From Acidobacteriota bacterium (GTDB lineage Bacteria > Acidobacteriota > Blastocatellia > Pyrinomonadales > Pyrinomonadaceae), in the NCBI GenBank assembly GCA_963169175.1, contig CAUJFK010000086.1, forward strand, positions 1 through 13,049: a stretch of 13,049 bases of DNA, written 5' to 3'. This document shows, in pieces, positions 1 to 7,263 of the stretch. Each line of letters begins with the position of its first letter. Position 1 is the first letter of the stretch. Below the pieces are notes generated by a model. That model was given only the letters and a program-made list of their open reading frames with translations, ran no database searches and was not told the origin of the DNA. The position numbers were made by a program, and so were the translations under genes.

Positions 1-2
1 AG

Positions 3-119
3 CCAAAGCTCCTCACATATTACCAGAAGTATGATCAGCTGCCGGCCGGCCAGCTTCAGCCACAGATAATCGCACATAGAGAGCTGCGTGACGTATATTC
101 CGAGCGCCAGCTACAGTAA
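3..119 (+). pseudogene. DUF1800 protein, upstream part cut off by an in-frame stop
   Basis: This open frame enters from outside the window and is in the same frame as the DUF1800 coding region starting at 123. It reads PKLLTYYQKYDQLPAGQ, continues to VYSERQLQ and stops at TAA 117-119. The next two codons give V-M and then EDFWQNHFNVF. From memory of the family, DUF1800 proteins carry an uninterrupted block of the form ERQLQ-E-VM-x-DFW-x-NHFNVF, so the TAA sits exactly where a glutamate codon (GAA or GAG) is expected. The two parts therefore look like one gene split by a single base change (GAA to TAA), not two genes. The true start lies upstream of base 1; family members usually have well over 100 residues before this block. 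A sequencing or assembly error is the main alternative. Confidence 0.7.
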
Positions 120-122
120 GTT

Positions 123-1562
123 ATGGAGGATTTCTGGCAAAACCATTTTAACGTCTTTGCCGGGAAGGCCGCGGTGCGGTGGTATATCCCAAGTTATGAA
201 CGCGATGTGATTCGGAAAAACGCCCTTGGCAATTTTCGCGACCTGCTTCTAGGTACTGCCCAGCACCCCGCGATGTTGTTCTATTTGGATAATTTTGAAT
301 CGGTAGCGCCGAATGCCCAGGCCGCGAATGCCCGGCCCGGACAGCTTCAGCGGCTGGTCCAGGAGGGCGGCCTTACGCCTCGCGTCCGCGAGCAGATGAA
401 GCGGCAGCAAGGCCTGACCGACGCCGAGATCGACCAACGCATCGCGCGGATAAAGACGGGAGCGCAGAATCAACAGAACCGTGCCAAACGCGGCCTGAAT
501 GAGAACTATGCCCGCGAACTGATGGAACTGCACACGATGGGTGTCGATTCCGGCTATTCACAGAAGGATATCGTCGAAGTTGCTCGTGCGTTTACCGGAT
601 GGACGATCGCGGACCCGCGTGGCTATCGGCGTATCGCGGCCGATGAGATCAAGGGAACCGAAGGCCAACGCCTGGCCCGCCTGCAGCGAATGCCGGGTGT
701 GCCGGATAATATAGAAAGCGGCCAGTTCTATTTTAATGAACGCTGGCACGACAATGGGCCGAAGACCATACTCGGCCAAAAGGTTGATGAAGGCGGGATA
801 AAGGATGGGCTAAAAGTGATCGACATTCTCGTAAAAAGCCCCGCGACCGCTAAATTCATTGCCCGCAAGCTTTGCGTCAAGTTTGTCAACGATAACCCTG
901 ACGAGGCGATAGTGAATCGGGTCGCAGCGGCGTTCAGCAGATCGAACGGTGACATAAGGACAACGCTTCGTGCGATCTTCACCGACAAGGAATTCTTCGC
1001 ACCTGAAAATTACCGGGCCAAGATAAAGACGCCGTTTGAACTGGCGGTTTCCGCCATCCGCACCATCGGCGCGGATACGACCGCAAGCCCGGCCGTTGTT
1101 GCGATGCTGAACAAGCTTGGCGAAGTTCCGTACGGCTATCAGGCGCCGACGGGTTACCCGGACACTGCCGAGGATTGGGTGAACACCGGGGCATTGTTGG
1201 AAAGGCTCAACTTCACTATGGCGCTTGCCGCAAATCAGATCCCGGGCACACGCGTTGACCTCAAGCGGTTCGATGCTCCGGATAAGGCAGCGGTGTTGAA
1301 CAAGGCGATCGCGGTCGTACTCGATAATGATATCTCGCCCGCGACCCGAGCAACATTATTGAAACAGGTAGAACAGCCGCTGCCCGAGGTCAAGGCCCCG
1401 CCTGAAGTTGATGACGAGGCAGGTGAACCGGTGACAAGGCGTCCCGCGGGCCAGCGTGGTGGACAAAACCGACAGGCCCGGCTTCTGGCCCCAACGGGAA
1501 ACCCTGAGGTCTTTAAGGTTGTAAGTTTGGTGCTCGGAACGCCCGAGTTCCAGCGCCAATGA
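123..1562 (+). CDS. DUF1800 family protein, downstream part (probably a broken gene)
   Basis: The 479 residues match the body of the DUF1800 family, proteins of unknown biochemical role that are often encoded beside DUF1501 partners. Visible hallmarks are DFWQNHFNVFAGKAAVRW at the very start, SYERDVIRKNALGNFRDLL, AMLFYLDN, NENYARELMELHTMGVDSGY (about residues 125-144), VARAFTGWTI, FNERWHDNG with ILGQ, and a typical end in LVLGTPEFQRQ. A Gln/Arg-rich segment at about residues 70-122 is a variable insert seen in this family. The ATG at 123 is a poor start: it lies inside the conserved core, has no convincing ribosome binding site and follows an in-frame stop by one codon. The family's N-terminal part is in the same frame upstream (3-116). 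I therefore read this as the C-terminal portion of a gene interrupted at 117-119. No DUF1501 partner follows before the repeat element at 1572. Confidence 0.8.
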   Translation: MEDFWQNHFNVFAGKAAVRWYIPSYERDVIRKNALGNFRDLLLGTAQHPAMLFYLDNFESVAPNAQAANARPGQLQRLVQEGGLTPRVREQMKRQQGLTDAEIDQRIARIKTGAQNQQNRAKRGLNENYARELMELHTMGVDSGYSQKDIVEVARAFTGWTIADPRGYRRIAADEIKGTEGQRLARLQRMPGVPDNIESGQFYFNERWHDNGPKTILGQKVDEGGIKDGLKVIDILVKSPATAKFIARKLCVKFVNDNPDEAIVNRVAAAFSRSNGDIRTTLRAIFTDKEFFAPENYRAKIKTPFELAVSAIRTIGADTTASPAVVAMLNKLGEVPYGYQAPTGYPDTAEDWVNTGALLERLNFTMALAANQIPGTRVDLKRFDAPDKAAVLNKAIAVVLDNDISPATRATLLKQVEQPLPEVKAPPEVDDEAGEPVTRRPAGQRGGQNRQARLLAPTGNPEVFKVVSLVLGTPEFQRQ

Positions 1563-1619
1563 CCAAGGCGGGAGGCTGTCTCAAAACCCTAAAAAACCTG
1601 CGAAGAAGCGGAATATCTG

Positions 1620-1654
1620 TAGCCCCATGTGAAGCGAAGCGAAACGTGGGGTTA
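1620..1654. repeat. Palindromic repeat, left outer copy
   Basis: A 35-base unit with an 8-bp stem (CCCCATGT pairing with ACGTGGGG, one G-T pair) and a purine-rich 13-base loop built on GAAGCGAAGCGAA. It is the inverted counterpart of 1776-1810. The stem sequences differ between copies (CCCCATGT here, CCACGGGT there) but pairing is kept in both, while the loop and the flanking TAG and TTA are conserved. That pattern suggests selection on structure or copying of a REP-like family. Confidence 0.6.
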
Positions 1655-1775
1655 ATCGTGCCAAAATCTCAAAGCCCGTGTAACGGGCGGCAGATTTTCG
1701 CTAAATTATTGAGAGCAATAGATGTAACATGCCTCTCTGTCGCCCACTACGTGGGCTAGAGTCTCGTTTTCATCC

Positions 1776-1810
1776 TAACCACGGGTTTCGCTTTGCTTCA
1801 CCCGTGGCTA
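1776..1810. repeat. Palindromic repeat, right outer copy (inverted)
   Basis: This is the inverted copy of the 35-base unit at 1620-1654. The stem is CCACGGGT with ACCCGTGG (8 bp, fully paired) and the loop is TTCGCTTTGCTTC. The unit starts TAACC and ends GGCTA, mirroring TAGCC and GGTTA of the left copy. A further small hairpin, ACTGC-tcc-GCAGT, lies just outside it at about 1821-1833. Confidence 0.6.
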
Positions 1811-1889
1811 CCTCTCTGCCACTGCTCCGCAGTTTAAGAAAGTCTTGACACAGCCTCTCACGCGCGGGCTTCTGCAAAATCTATACCCG

Positions 1890-1945
1890 CTCTGTGTGCT
1901 TTGCGTCTTCCCTTTGTGCTCTTTGTGTTTGGCGGTCTTTTTGGC
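1890..1945. repeat. T/G-rich degenerate short-unit repeat tract
   Basis: The stretch consists of degenerate units of roughly 9-12 bases built on the theme CTTTGTGTT or CTTTGCGTC: CTCTGTGTG, CTTTGCGTCTTC, CCTTTGTGCT, CTTTGTGTTTGG, CGGTCTTTTTGG. Similar CTTTGCGT/CTTTGTGT intergenic tracts are known to me from several environmental bacterial genomes, usually in many copies. No coding signal is convincing here; a minus-strand frame across it (1858-2085) has an unnatural composition. It lies between the palindromic element and the operon start. Confidence 0.4.
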
Positions 1946-2048
1946 CGCAAGCAATTGTCGGAGGCCGCGAAGAATACAAAGTGAACCGAAATGACTTTCG
2001 CAGTGGAATGTGGTTTTATTCTTGTTTTACGTTCCGGCCTTAGCGAAG
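1946..2048 (+). other. Leader region upstream of the polysaccharide operon
   Basis: This stretch of about 100 bases must hold the operon's translation leader and possibly its promoter, since all eight downstream genes are tightly packed. I searched for a -35/-10 pair and found nothing convincing: TTGTCG (1955-1960) and TACAAA (1975-1980) are only 14 bases apart. A GTG at 2010 in frame with the first gene is a possible alternative start. Confidence 0.3.
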
Positions 2049-3323
2049 ATGACCATTCTACGAGACCTTCTGCGCAAGGTGCCATTTCCGATCAAGTTCC
2101 GCGTTGCTAAACTCGTCTTTCGGCTCGGCTTTCCTGTTCTCAAACGGTTTGACTGGTTGAACGAACTGGCAACTCCGCCGGAAACGGTCTCATGGCTGGC
2201 CGCGGCGAAGGACCGCGATATTGAAATACTGGTTGTCCTTGACCGCCTGCCGCTGCCGGCAAAGGATGCGGCACGCGTAAGAATGCTGGCGATCTTGAAG
2301 ATCCTCACGCAATTTGCGGGTGTAACGCTGATACCGCTTTACCATCGCTTCGGGAATTCAAAATATGAGAATGCGGTTAGAGGCCTCGGGATTGAGATCG
2401 TTGGCGTATTCGACCTCGAAACGGCCTTGCGCGGCCGTCATTTTGACATCGCGTTGATCAGCTATCCGCACGTTGCCGACTATATGATGCCGATGATAAG
2501 ACGCGAATTTCCTGAGGCGAAGGCCATTTTCGATACGGTCGATGTTCAGTTCATACGGCTTCGACGTGAGGCCGAGGTCAAAGATAGCCGCCTTATCGGC
2601 CGTGAAGCTGAAAAGATCAGGCTCATCGAAACACGGCTTGCGAACTCCGCCGATCAAACATGGTGCGTCACCGCGGATGACCGGGAATTTCTGCTGGCGG
2701 AAGCTCGGTCGGCCAACATTAAAGTTGTGCCGAATATCCATGCTGGCCACGGCCGCGGCCCGGTATTTGAAGAGCGAAGCGGCCTTCTGTTCATTGGAAA
2801 CTTCGAGCATCGCCCGAATGTTGACGCGGTAAACTGGCTGCTTGATGAGATACTGCCGCTTGCAGGCGACGAGGGTCGCCAGATCAAACTGCATCTTGTG
2901 GGCGGCGGCGTTCCGGCAGCGATGGCCGCACGCCGGTCAGAAAATATTATCCTGCACGGATTCGCCGAGAACGTGGAACCGTTTTACACGGAATGCCGCC
3001 TGGTGGTCGCCCCACTGCGGTTTGGCGGCGGTATGAAGGGCAAGATCGGCGAGGCAATGTCATTTGGAGTGCCGGTTGTGACAACGCCGATAGGAGCCGA
3101 AGGGTTTGGGTTGATCGATGGGCGGGAAGCCTTGATCGCGGACGCCGCCGCCGCCTTTGCCGCAAATATCATGCGCGCTTATCATAGTAAGGAAATGTGG
3201 CAGACACTTTCAGATAACGGGCTTGCCTATATCGACGCGAACCTTTCGCCCAAAATGGCCGAAATGCATATTCGTGAAGCTTTCGACGCATTACTGCCAG
3301 GCCGCGGCATCTCCCAACGGTGA
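2049..3323 (+). CDS. GT4-type glycosyltransferase (polysaccharide biosynthesis)
   Basis: A cytoplasmic retaining glycosyltransferase of the GT-B fold, expected to add a sugar from a nucleotide donor to a growing lipid-linked glycan. With the ATG at 2049 it has 424 residues. The N-terminal Rossmann half shows LVVLDRLPLPAKDAARVRML (about 62-80) and DTVDVQFIRLRREAEV (about 162-177), the latter typical of this GT4 subgroup. The C-terminal half shows LFIGNFEHRPNVDAV (about 247-261), LHLVGGG, and APLRFGGGMKGKIGEAMSFG (about 321-340) followed by VPVVTT, the usual donor-binding region with its glutamate. An in-frame GTG at 2010 would add 13 hydrophobic residues (MVLFLFYVPALAK). I prefer ATG 2049, which gives a more ordinary N-terminus and has a weak purine stretch (GCGAAG) just before it. 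The stop overlaps the next gene by 4 bases (GTGA). The sugar specificity cannot be read from the sequence. Confidence 0.88.
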   Translation: MTILRDLLRKVPFPIKFRVAKLVFRLGFPVLKRFDWLNELATPPETVSWLAAAKDRDIEILVVLDRLPLPAKDAARVRMLAILKILTQFAGVTLIPLYHRFGNSKYENAVRGLGIEIVGVFDLETALRGRHFDIALISYPHVADYMMPMIRREFPEAKAIFDTVDVQFIRLRREAEVKDSRLIGREAEKIRLIETRLANSADQTWCVTADDREFLLAEARSANIKVVPNIHAGHGRGPVFEERSGLLFIGNFEHRPNVDAVNWLLDEILPLAGDEGRQIKLHLVGGGVPAAMAARRSENIILHGFAENVEPFYTECRLVVAPLRFGGGMKGKIGEAMSFGVPVVTTPIGAEGFGLIDGREALIADAAAAFAANIMRAYHSKEMWQTLSDNGLAYIDANLSPKMAEMHIREAFDALLPGRGISQR

Positions 3324-4207
3324 ATCGATCTATCTCAACTGAAAACTCCGATCCTGGGCGGCGGGAACTGAACGGCACAGGCGTGGCCGAGCGGCCGATA
3401 ACGGTCATGCGCCCGCCGGGAACACGGCTGGGCATTGATTGGCCCGAGATATGGCGATATCGCGAACTGCTTTATTTTCTTGCTGTTCGGGACATTAAGG
3501 TGCGGTACAAACAAACGGCCATCGGCATTGCGTGGGCGGTGCTTCAGCCGGTTGTCTCCACCGCCATCCTGTCGGTCCTTTTCAGCGCCTTTGCGCGTTT
3601 TGACACTCGTTCGGTGCCCTATCCGGTATTTGCTTTGGCTGGCCTGCTGATATGGCTGTTCTGTCATTCGTCGATCACGATGTCGAGCAACAGCTTTATC
3701 GGCAATACGAATTTGGTCACCAAGGTATATTTCCCGCGATTGATAATGCCGGTTGCTGCAACGCTTGCGTGCGTGCTCGACCTGTTGATAGGTGCGGTCA
3801 TTCTCGCTGGAGTGATGTTCTATTATGGTACCGATCTCACCTGGCAGTTGGCGGCCGCACCCGTTTTCTTCCTGCTGGCATTTGTCCTGGCCGCCTCGGT
3901 CGGGACGCTTTTTTCGGCGTTGAATGTTCGATACCGCGATGTTCAATTTGCGCTGCCGTTCATTCTGCAGATCTGGATGCTTGCGTCACCAGTGTTCTAT
4001 CCGACAACGCTTTTGCCCGAGAAGTGGAGGGCGATCTTTGCTTTAAATCCGCTGACCGGAATTCTTGAAGGCTTTCGAAGTTCGCTGTTTGGAACGGCGT
4101 TCGAGTGGAAATTGATCGCGATCTCGTGCGTTTCGCTTTTGGCCTTAACGGCATTATCGCTTTTGGTCTTTCGAAAAATGGAGGACGATTTTGCAGATAT
4201 GATCTGA
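3320..4207 (+). CDS. wzm: ABC-2 type polysaccharide export permease (Wzm-like)
   Basis: Membrane subunit of an ABC exporter that moves a lipid-linked polysaccharide (O-antigen, capsule or similar) across the inner membrane. The 295 residues carry the family signature ELLYFLAVRDIKVRYKQTAI (about 49-68) followed by GIAWAVLQP, then about six hydrophobic segments (about 72-93, 103-122, 142-166, 179-200, 210-230 and 265-284). Cytoplasmic motifs LNVRYRDVQF (201-210) and NPLTGILEGFR (243-253) are typical of Wzm/TagG-type permeases. The GTG start overlaps the stop of the glycosyltransferase (GTGA). An ATG at 3407 would remove the polar N-terminus of about 29 residues and is possible, but coupling by overlap favours GTG. 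The cognate ATPase starts 7 bases downstream. Confidence 0.92.
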   Translation: MNRSISTENSDPGRRELNGTGVAERPITVMRPPGTRLGIDWPEIWRYRELLYFLAVRDIKVRYKQTAIGIAWAVLQPVVSTAILSVLFSAFARFDTRSVPYPVFALAGLLIWLFCHSSITMSSNSFIGNTNLVTKVYFPRLIMPVAATLACVLDLLIGAVILAGVMFYYGTDLTWQLAAAPVFFLLAFVLAASVGTLFSALNVRYRDVQFALPFILQIWMLASPVFYPTTLLPEKWRAIFALNPLTGILEGFRSSLFGTAFEWKLIAISCVSLLALTALSLLVFRKMEDDFADMI

Positions 4208-4214
4208 CAGCGTT

Positions 4215-5429
4215 ATGAACGTGATAACCGTCAACAACCTGTCAAAACGCTATTTCCTCGGCGACAAGCCGGCAAATTCTCTGCGCGATACGATCGCCGG
4301 AATGATCAAATTCGCTGTGTCGAAGCGCCCGCCGACCGAGCTGTGGGCGTTGCGCGATGTTGACTTTACCGTTCACGACGGCGAGACGCTTGGCATCATC
4401 GGCCGAAACGGGGCGGGAAAATCTACGCTGCTCAAAATTCTATCGCGCATTACCAAACCTACGCACGGGACCGCCGAGATACGCGGGCGTGTCGGCAGCC
4501 TTCTTGAGATCGGTACAGGGTTTCACAGCGAACTGACCGGACGTGAGAATGTGTATATGAACGGCGCCGTGCTCGGGATGCGGCGGCCCGAGATAAAACG
4601 AAAGTTTGACGAGATAGTTGCATTTTCAGAAGTAGAAAAGTTTCTCGACACGCCCGTAAAGCATTATTCAAGCGGGATGTATATGCGGCTTGCGTTTGCG
4701 GTGGCAGCCCATCTTGAACCGGAGATCTTGATCGTCGATGAAGTGCTGGCAGTTGGCGACGCCGAGTTTCAGAAAAAGTGCCTGGGTAAAATGGGCGAAG
4801 TCACAAAAGAAGGCAGGACCGTTATCTTTGTCAGTCATCAAATGGGGTCTGTCGCGCAGCTTTGCCAGCGGTCGCTGCTGCTCGATAAAGGCTCTTTGAT
4901 CATGGAAGGCCCGTCGCCGGCGGTCATCGAACATTACATCAGCCACGGAAAAGAGAAGCATGCCTCCTACACGGCCGATGCGGCGGCGGTTCAGCGCGAG
5001 ATCTTTGTTCGAAGTGCAACGGTCACCGACGACGCCGGCAGGGAATGTGACGCCTTTCGTCATGACGAGGCGATGACGGTCAGGGCCGAGTGCGGTGTCA
5101 ACCACCTCTTGCGCGGTACGGAACTTCGAATGGTCATTAGGGACAGGCGCGGGATCACCGTCTTTACGGCGGATGCGGAACTTGGTTCGTTGAGTGATAA
5201 GACCGAGAATTTTGCCGCGGAATTCGGCATACCGGCCAATTTTCTCCGGCCGAACAGCTATTCGGTCACGCTTGCGCTTTTTGTTCCGCACCAGCATATT
5301 TTTGAGCTGCTTGAGGATGTCGCGTTCTTTTCGGTCTTTGACGGCGGAACGAAATACGCGCAAAGCGAGGGAATGGACTACGGTGTAGTATTTTCTCCGT
5401 GTACTACCTCGGTGCGGCAGATCGATTGA
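4215..5429 (+). CDS. wzt: Polysaccharide ABC transporter ATPase with C-terminal Wzt-type domain
   Basis: ATPase subunit that powers glycan export with the adjacent permease. In its 404 residues the nucleotide-binding domain fills about 1-245: Walker A GRNGAGKST (63-71), LLEIGTGFHSELTGRENVYM (96-115) where many ABC proteins have the Q-loop, the Wzt-style signature YSSGMYMRLAF (151-161), Walker B ILIVDEVLAVGD (171-182) and the H-loop SHQ (H208). Residues from about 260 to 404 form a separate beta-rich domain matching the Wzt C-terminal domain. In characterised systems (E. coli O8/O9a, Raoultella O-antigens) that domain recognises a modified, often methylated, non-reducing end and licenses export. 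Its presence suggests that the exported glycan here carries a terminal cap; the methyltransferase in the next gene is a candidate maker of it (inference). Confidence 0.92.
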   Translation: MNVITVNNLSKRYFLGDKPANSLRDTIAGMIKFAVSKRPPTELWALRDVDFTVHDGETLGIIGRNGAGKSTLLKILSRITKPTHGTAEIRGRVGSLLEIGTGFHSELTGRENVYMNGAVLGMRRPEIKRKFDEIVAFSEVEKFLDTPVKHYSSGMYMRLAFAVAAHLEPEILIVDEVLAVGDAEFQKKCLGKMGEVTKEGRTVIFVSHQMGSVAQLCQRSLLLDKGSLIMEGPSPAVIEHYISHGKEKHASYTADAAAVQREIFVRSATVTDDAGRECDAFRHDEAMTVRAECGVNHLLRGTELRMVIRDRRGITVFTADAELGSLSDKTENFAAEFGIPANFLRPNSYSVTLALFVPHQHIFELLEDVAFFSVFDGGTKYAQSEGMDYGVVFSPCTTSVRQID

Positions 5430-5439
5430 TCGATTTTTT

Positions 5440-7260
5440 ATGGCGAAGCGAAAGCTAAAAGGCCTTTTCATTAACAACGTAAAGGCGCAGTGCAGTATTT
5501 ACGAATCCGGAAAGATGGTCTATGACTGCCTTGCCCCGTCGGAGAAGTATGCGCTGGATTATGTTGAGATCACCCGCACGTCGCTTGAGCTTCCGGCGGG
5601 TTATGATTTCTATTTCTTTAACCATCATTTCGAACGATGGTATTGGCTCGACACAGCCAGGATAAAGAGCATTGTGCCCGGTGTGGTTATGACGTTGGTC
5701 CTGGAAGTATCGCCGAACGATCCGTTCGTTTACTGTTCGCCGAACGATTTCGATGCTTACATTGTGGTCGATCCGACGCTTAAGATGCGCAAGCAAGGTG
5801 TTTACGCCTTTCCACGTCCGCTCGAGACAGCGCGCGGGCCGGCCGTGTTGCCGGACCATGACATCCCGGTCATCGGCAGCTTTGGCTTCGGCACGCCCGG
5901 AAAGGGATTTGAACACGTTGTTGATGCTGTCAATAGCGAATTTGACAGGGCGATCGTAAGGCTAAATATTCCAAGCGCTTCATATTGGGACCAGGACGGA
6001 AGCATCGGTGCCGCGATGGCGAAAATGTGCATGGACCGTGCAAAGCCTGGTATCGACGTGATCGTCACCCACGACTTTATGTCCAAGGATGAACTCATCG
6101 AGTGGTGCCGGGCAAACACGCTGAATTGCTTTCTTTACGATCGAAACCTGCCCGGCCTTGCGGCCACGACCGATCAGGCGATCGCCGCCGGCCGGCCGAT
6201 GATAACGTCAAAGAACGACACGTTTCGCCATATCCAAAAATACATAAAGCCGTTTCCGTATCAGACATTGCAGCAGGCGATGGAACGTACGCCGGCAAAC
6301 ATCGCCGAGCTTCAGCACGATTGGTCACCGCAAAAATTCCGCGAACGGTTTGAGGCTGTGCTTGATGATCTTCAGTTCAGCGAAGCCGAACCGGACGGTT
6401 CAGGGACAGTGACCTTGCAGGTGAAACCCGGTTCATTTATCCAGGACATCCGTGCAAAGGTCGCCTTGCGGACCAGATTGAAAAGGCTTATCGATAAAAC
6501 CGGATTAAAGTCTCAGCGATCTAACCGACGGCGGCCGTCGCGGTCCTATTCGCAGTTTGGCGAGGACCTGATCATCTTTGACCTGCTCGATGATCTTGCC
6601 GTCCAGGGAGCATCGTATCTCGATGTTGGGGCAAACGATCCTGAGTTTATCAGCAACACTTTTCTTTTCTACAAGGAAGGTTTCTCAGGCGTGCTGGTCG
6701 AACCTGACCCGTCGCTTGCACGCAAACTCAGGTCACGCCGGCCGAAAGATACATTGCTGAACGCCGGGATCGGGATCGGCGACGGGGCAGCCGAGGCGGA
6801 TTTTTATATGTTTGCCGAGAAGAACAACGGTCTTGGCACATTCTCCGCCGAAAGCGCCCGGTTCGCTGAAGAAAAAGGCCTGTTCGGCGAAAAGCGGCCG
6901 GTTGTCGGGATAAAAAAGGTGCCGCTCCTTAACATCAACGAAGTTATTGCCGAAAACTTTACTGAATACCCTGATCTTATCTCAATAGACATTGAAGGCT
7001 GGGACCTGCGGGTGCTCAAGACGTTCGACTTTGAGAAATACAGCCCGGCGATCTTTTGCGTCGAGACGCTGGCCTACGATGACAATGGCGGCACCTACAG
7101 GATCCGAGAGATCTACGATCTGTTTGAACATAACGGCTATCTGCTGCACAAAGAGACCGAAGCGAACGCGATCTTTGTAAACCGGAACCTCTACGAATTT
7201 CGTCAATATCAAAAAGCGAATGGGCAAACCCGCAATGCGAAGGCGGCGTCCGCTTTGTGA
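5440..7260 (+). CDS. Bifunctional GT-B-like glycosyltransferase / FkbM methyltransferase fusion
   Basis: A 606-residue two-domain protein. Residues about 1-315 resemble a GT-B glycosyltransferase: VIGSFGFGTPGKGFEHVVDA (144-163) looks like the start of the C-terminal Rossmann half, and DQAIAAGRPMITSKNDTFRH (245-264) like the donor-binding segment. This half is divergent and I cannot assign a family. After a basic linker (about 340-368, rich in Arg and Lys) comes an FkbM-type SAM-dependent methyltransferase (about 369-590): YSQFGEDLIIFDLL, YLDVGANDPEF (393-403, SAM-binding loop), LVEPDP (419-424), LISIDIEGWDLRVLK (513-527). FkbM domains O-methylate hydroxyl groups, here presumably a sugar. No signal peptide is seen, so it is probably cytoplasmic. 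It follows the ATPase gene by 10 bases, with an AT-rich leader and no clear Shine-Dalgarno. It may glycosylate and then methyl-cap the chain recognised by Wzt (inference). Confidence 0.8.
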   Translation: MAKRKLKGLFINNVKAQCSIYESGKMVYDCLAPSEKYALDYVEITRTSLELPAGYDFYFFNHHFERWYWLDTARIKSIVPGVVMTLVLEVSPNDPFVYCSPNDFDAYIVVDPTLKMRKQGVYAFPRPLETARGPAVLPDHDIPVIGSFGFGTPGKGFEHVVDAVNSEFDRAIVRLNIPSASYWDQDGSIGAAMAKMCMDRAKPGIDVIVTHDFMSKDELIEWCRANTLNCFLYDRNLPGLAATTDQAIAAGRPMITSKNDTFRHIQKYIKPFPYQTLQQAMERTPANIAELQHDWSPQKFRERFEAVLDDLQFSEAEPDGSGTVTLQVKPGSFIQDIRAKVALRTRLKRLIDKTGLKSQRSNRRRPSRSYSQFGEDLIIFDLLDDLAVQGASYLDVGANDPEFISNTFLFYKEGFSGVLVEPDPSLARKLRSRRPKDTLLNAGIGIGDGAAEADFYMFAEKNNGLGTFSAESARFAEEKGLFGEKRPVVGIKKVPLLNINEVIAENFTEYPDLISIDIEGWDLRVLKTFDFEKYSPAIFCVETLAYDDNGGTYRIREIYDLFEHNGYLLHKETEANAIFVNRNLYEFRQYQKANGQTRNAKAASAL

Positions 7261-7263
7261 TCT

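Larger units (their letters stand above)
1572..1857. mobile_element. 286-bp nested palindromic element with terminal inverted repeats (MITE-like)
   Basis: The ends are imperfect inverted repeats: GAGGCTGTCTCAAAAC at 1572-1587 and GTCTTGACACAGCCTC at 1842-1857, matching at 14 of 16 positions when one is reverse-complemented. Inside are two mirrored pairs of hairpins. The outer pair is at 1620-1654 (stem 1623-1630 with 1644-1651) and 1776-1810 (stem 1779-1786 with 1800-1807). Each has an 8-bp stem and a 13-base loop, and the loops (GAAGCGAAGCGAA and TTCGCTTTGCTTC) are near-perfect reverse complements. The inner pair is GCCCGT-gta-ACGGGC at 1674-1688 and GCCCAC-tac-GTGGGC at 1742-1756. The sequences between terminal repeat and outer hairpin also match when inverted, about 20 of 27 positions. 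No transposase is encoded and I see no clear target duplication. It resembles a non-autonomous transposable element or a REP-doublet repeat; terminal sequences of this kind occur at insertion sequence ends. It begins 9 bases after the DUF1800 stop. Confidence 0.65.

Noticed and set aside
1559..1759. 66-residue plus-strand open frame following the DUF1800 gene
   Set aside because: It spans the hairpins of the palindromic element, so its codons are dictated by inverted repeats; no protein-like pattern is seen.
1620..1810. CRISPR array
   Set aside because: The repeats are two inverted hairpin pairs, not regularly spaced direct repeats with unique spacers, and no cas genes are present.
1858..2085. 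75-residue minus-strand open frame
   Set aside because: It crosses the CTTTGYGT-type repeat tract and the operon leader; its composition reflects the repeat, and it overlaps the start of the glycosyltransferase gene.
2358..2894. 178-residue minus-strand open frame
   Set aside because: Antisense to the GT4 glycosyltransferase, which has clear family motifs in the plus frame.
3335..3946. 203-residue minus-strand open frame
   Set aside because: Antisense to the wzm gene; its charged, Gln/Arg-rich composition is the expected reverse of membrane-segment codons. Not a gene.
5421..5439. Possible intrinsic terminator: ATCGAT-tg-ATCGAT followed by T6 before the GT-FkbM gene
   Set aside because: The stem is short and AT-rich, it overlaps the wzt stop codon, and it lies 10 bases from the next start inside a tight operon. 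A functional terminator there is unlikely.
4668..5477. 269-residue minus-strand open frame
   Set aside because: It lies wholly over the wzt gene and its junction in an antisense frame, has no recognisable motif and a basic, low-complexity composition. It is a shadow frame.
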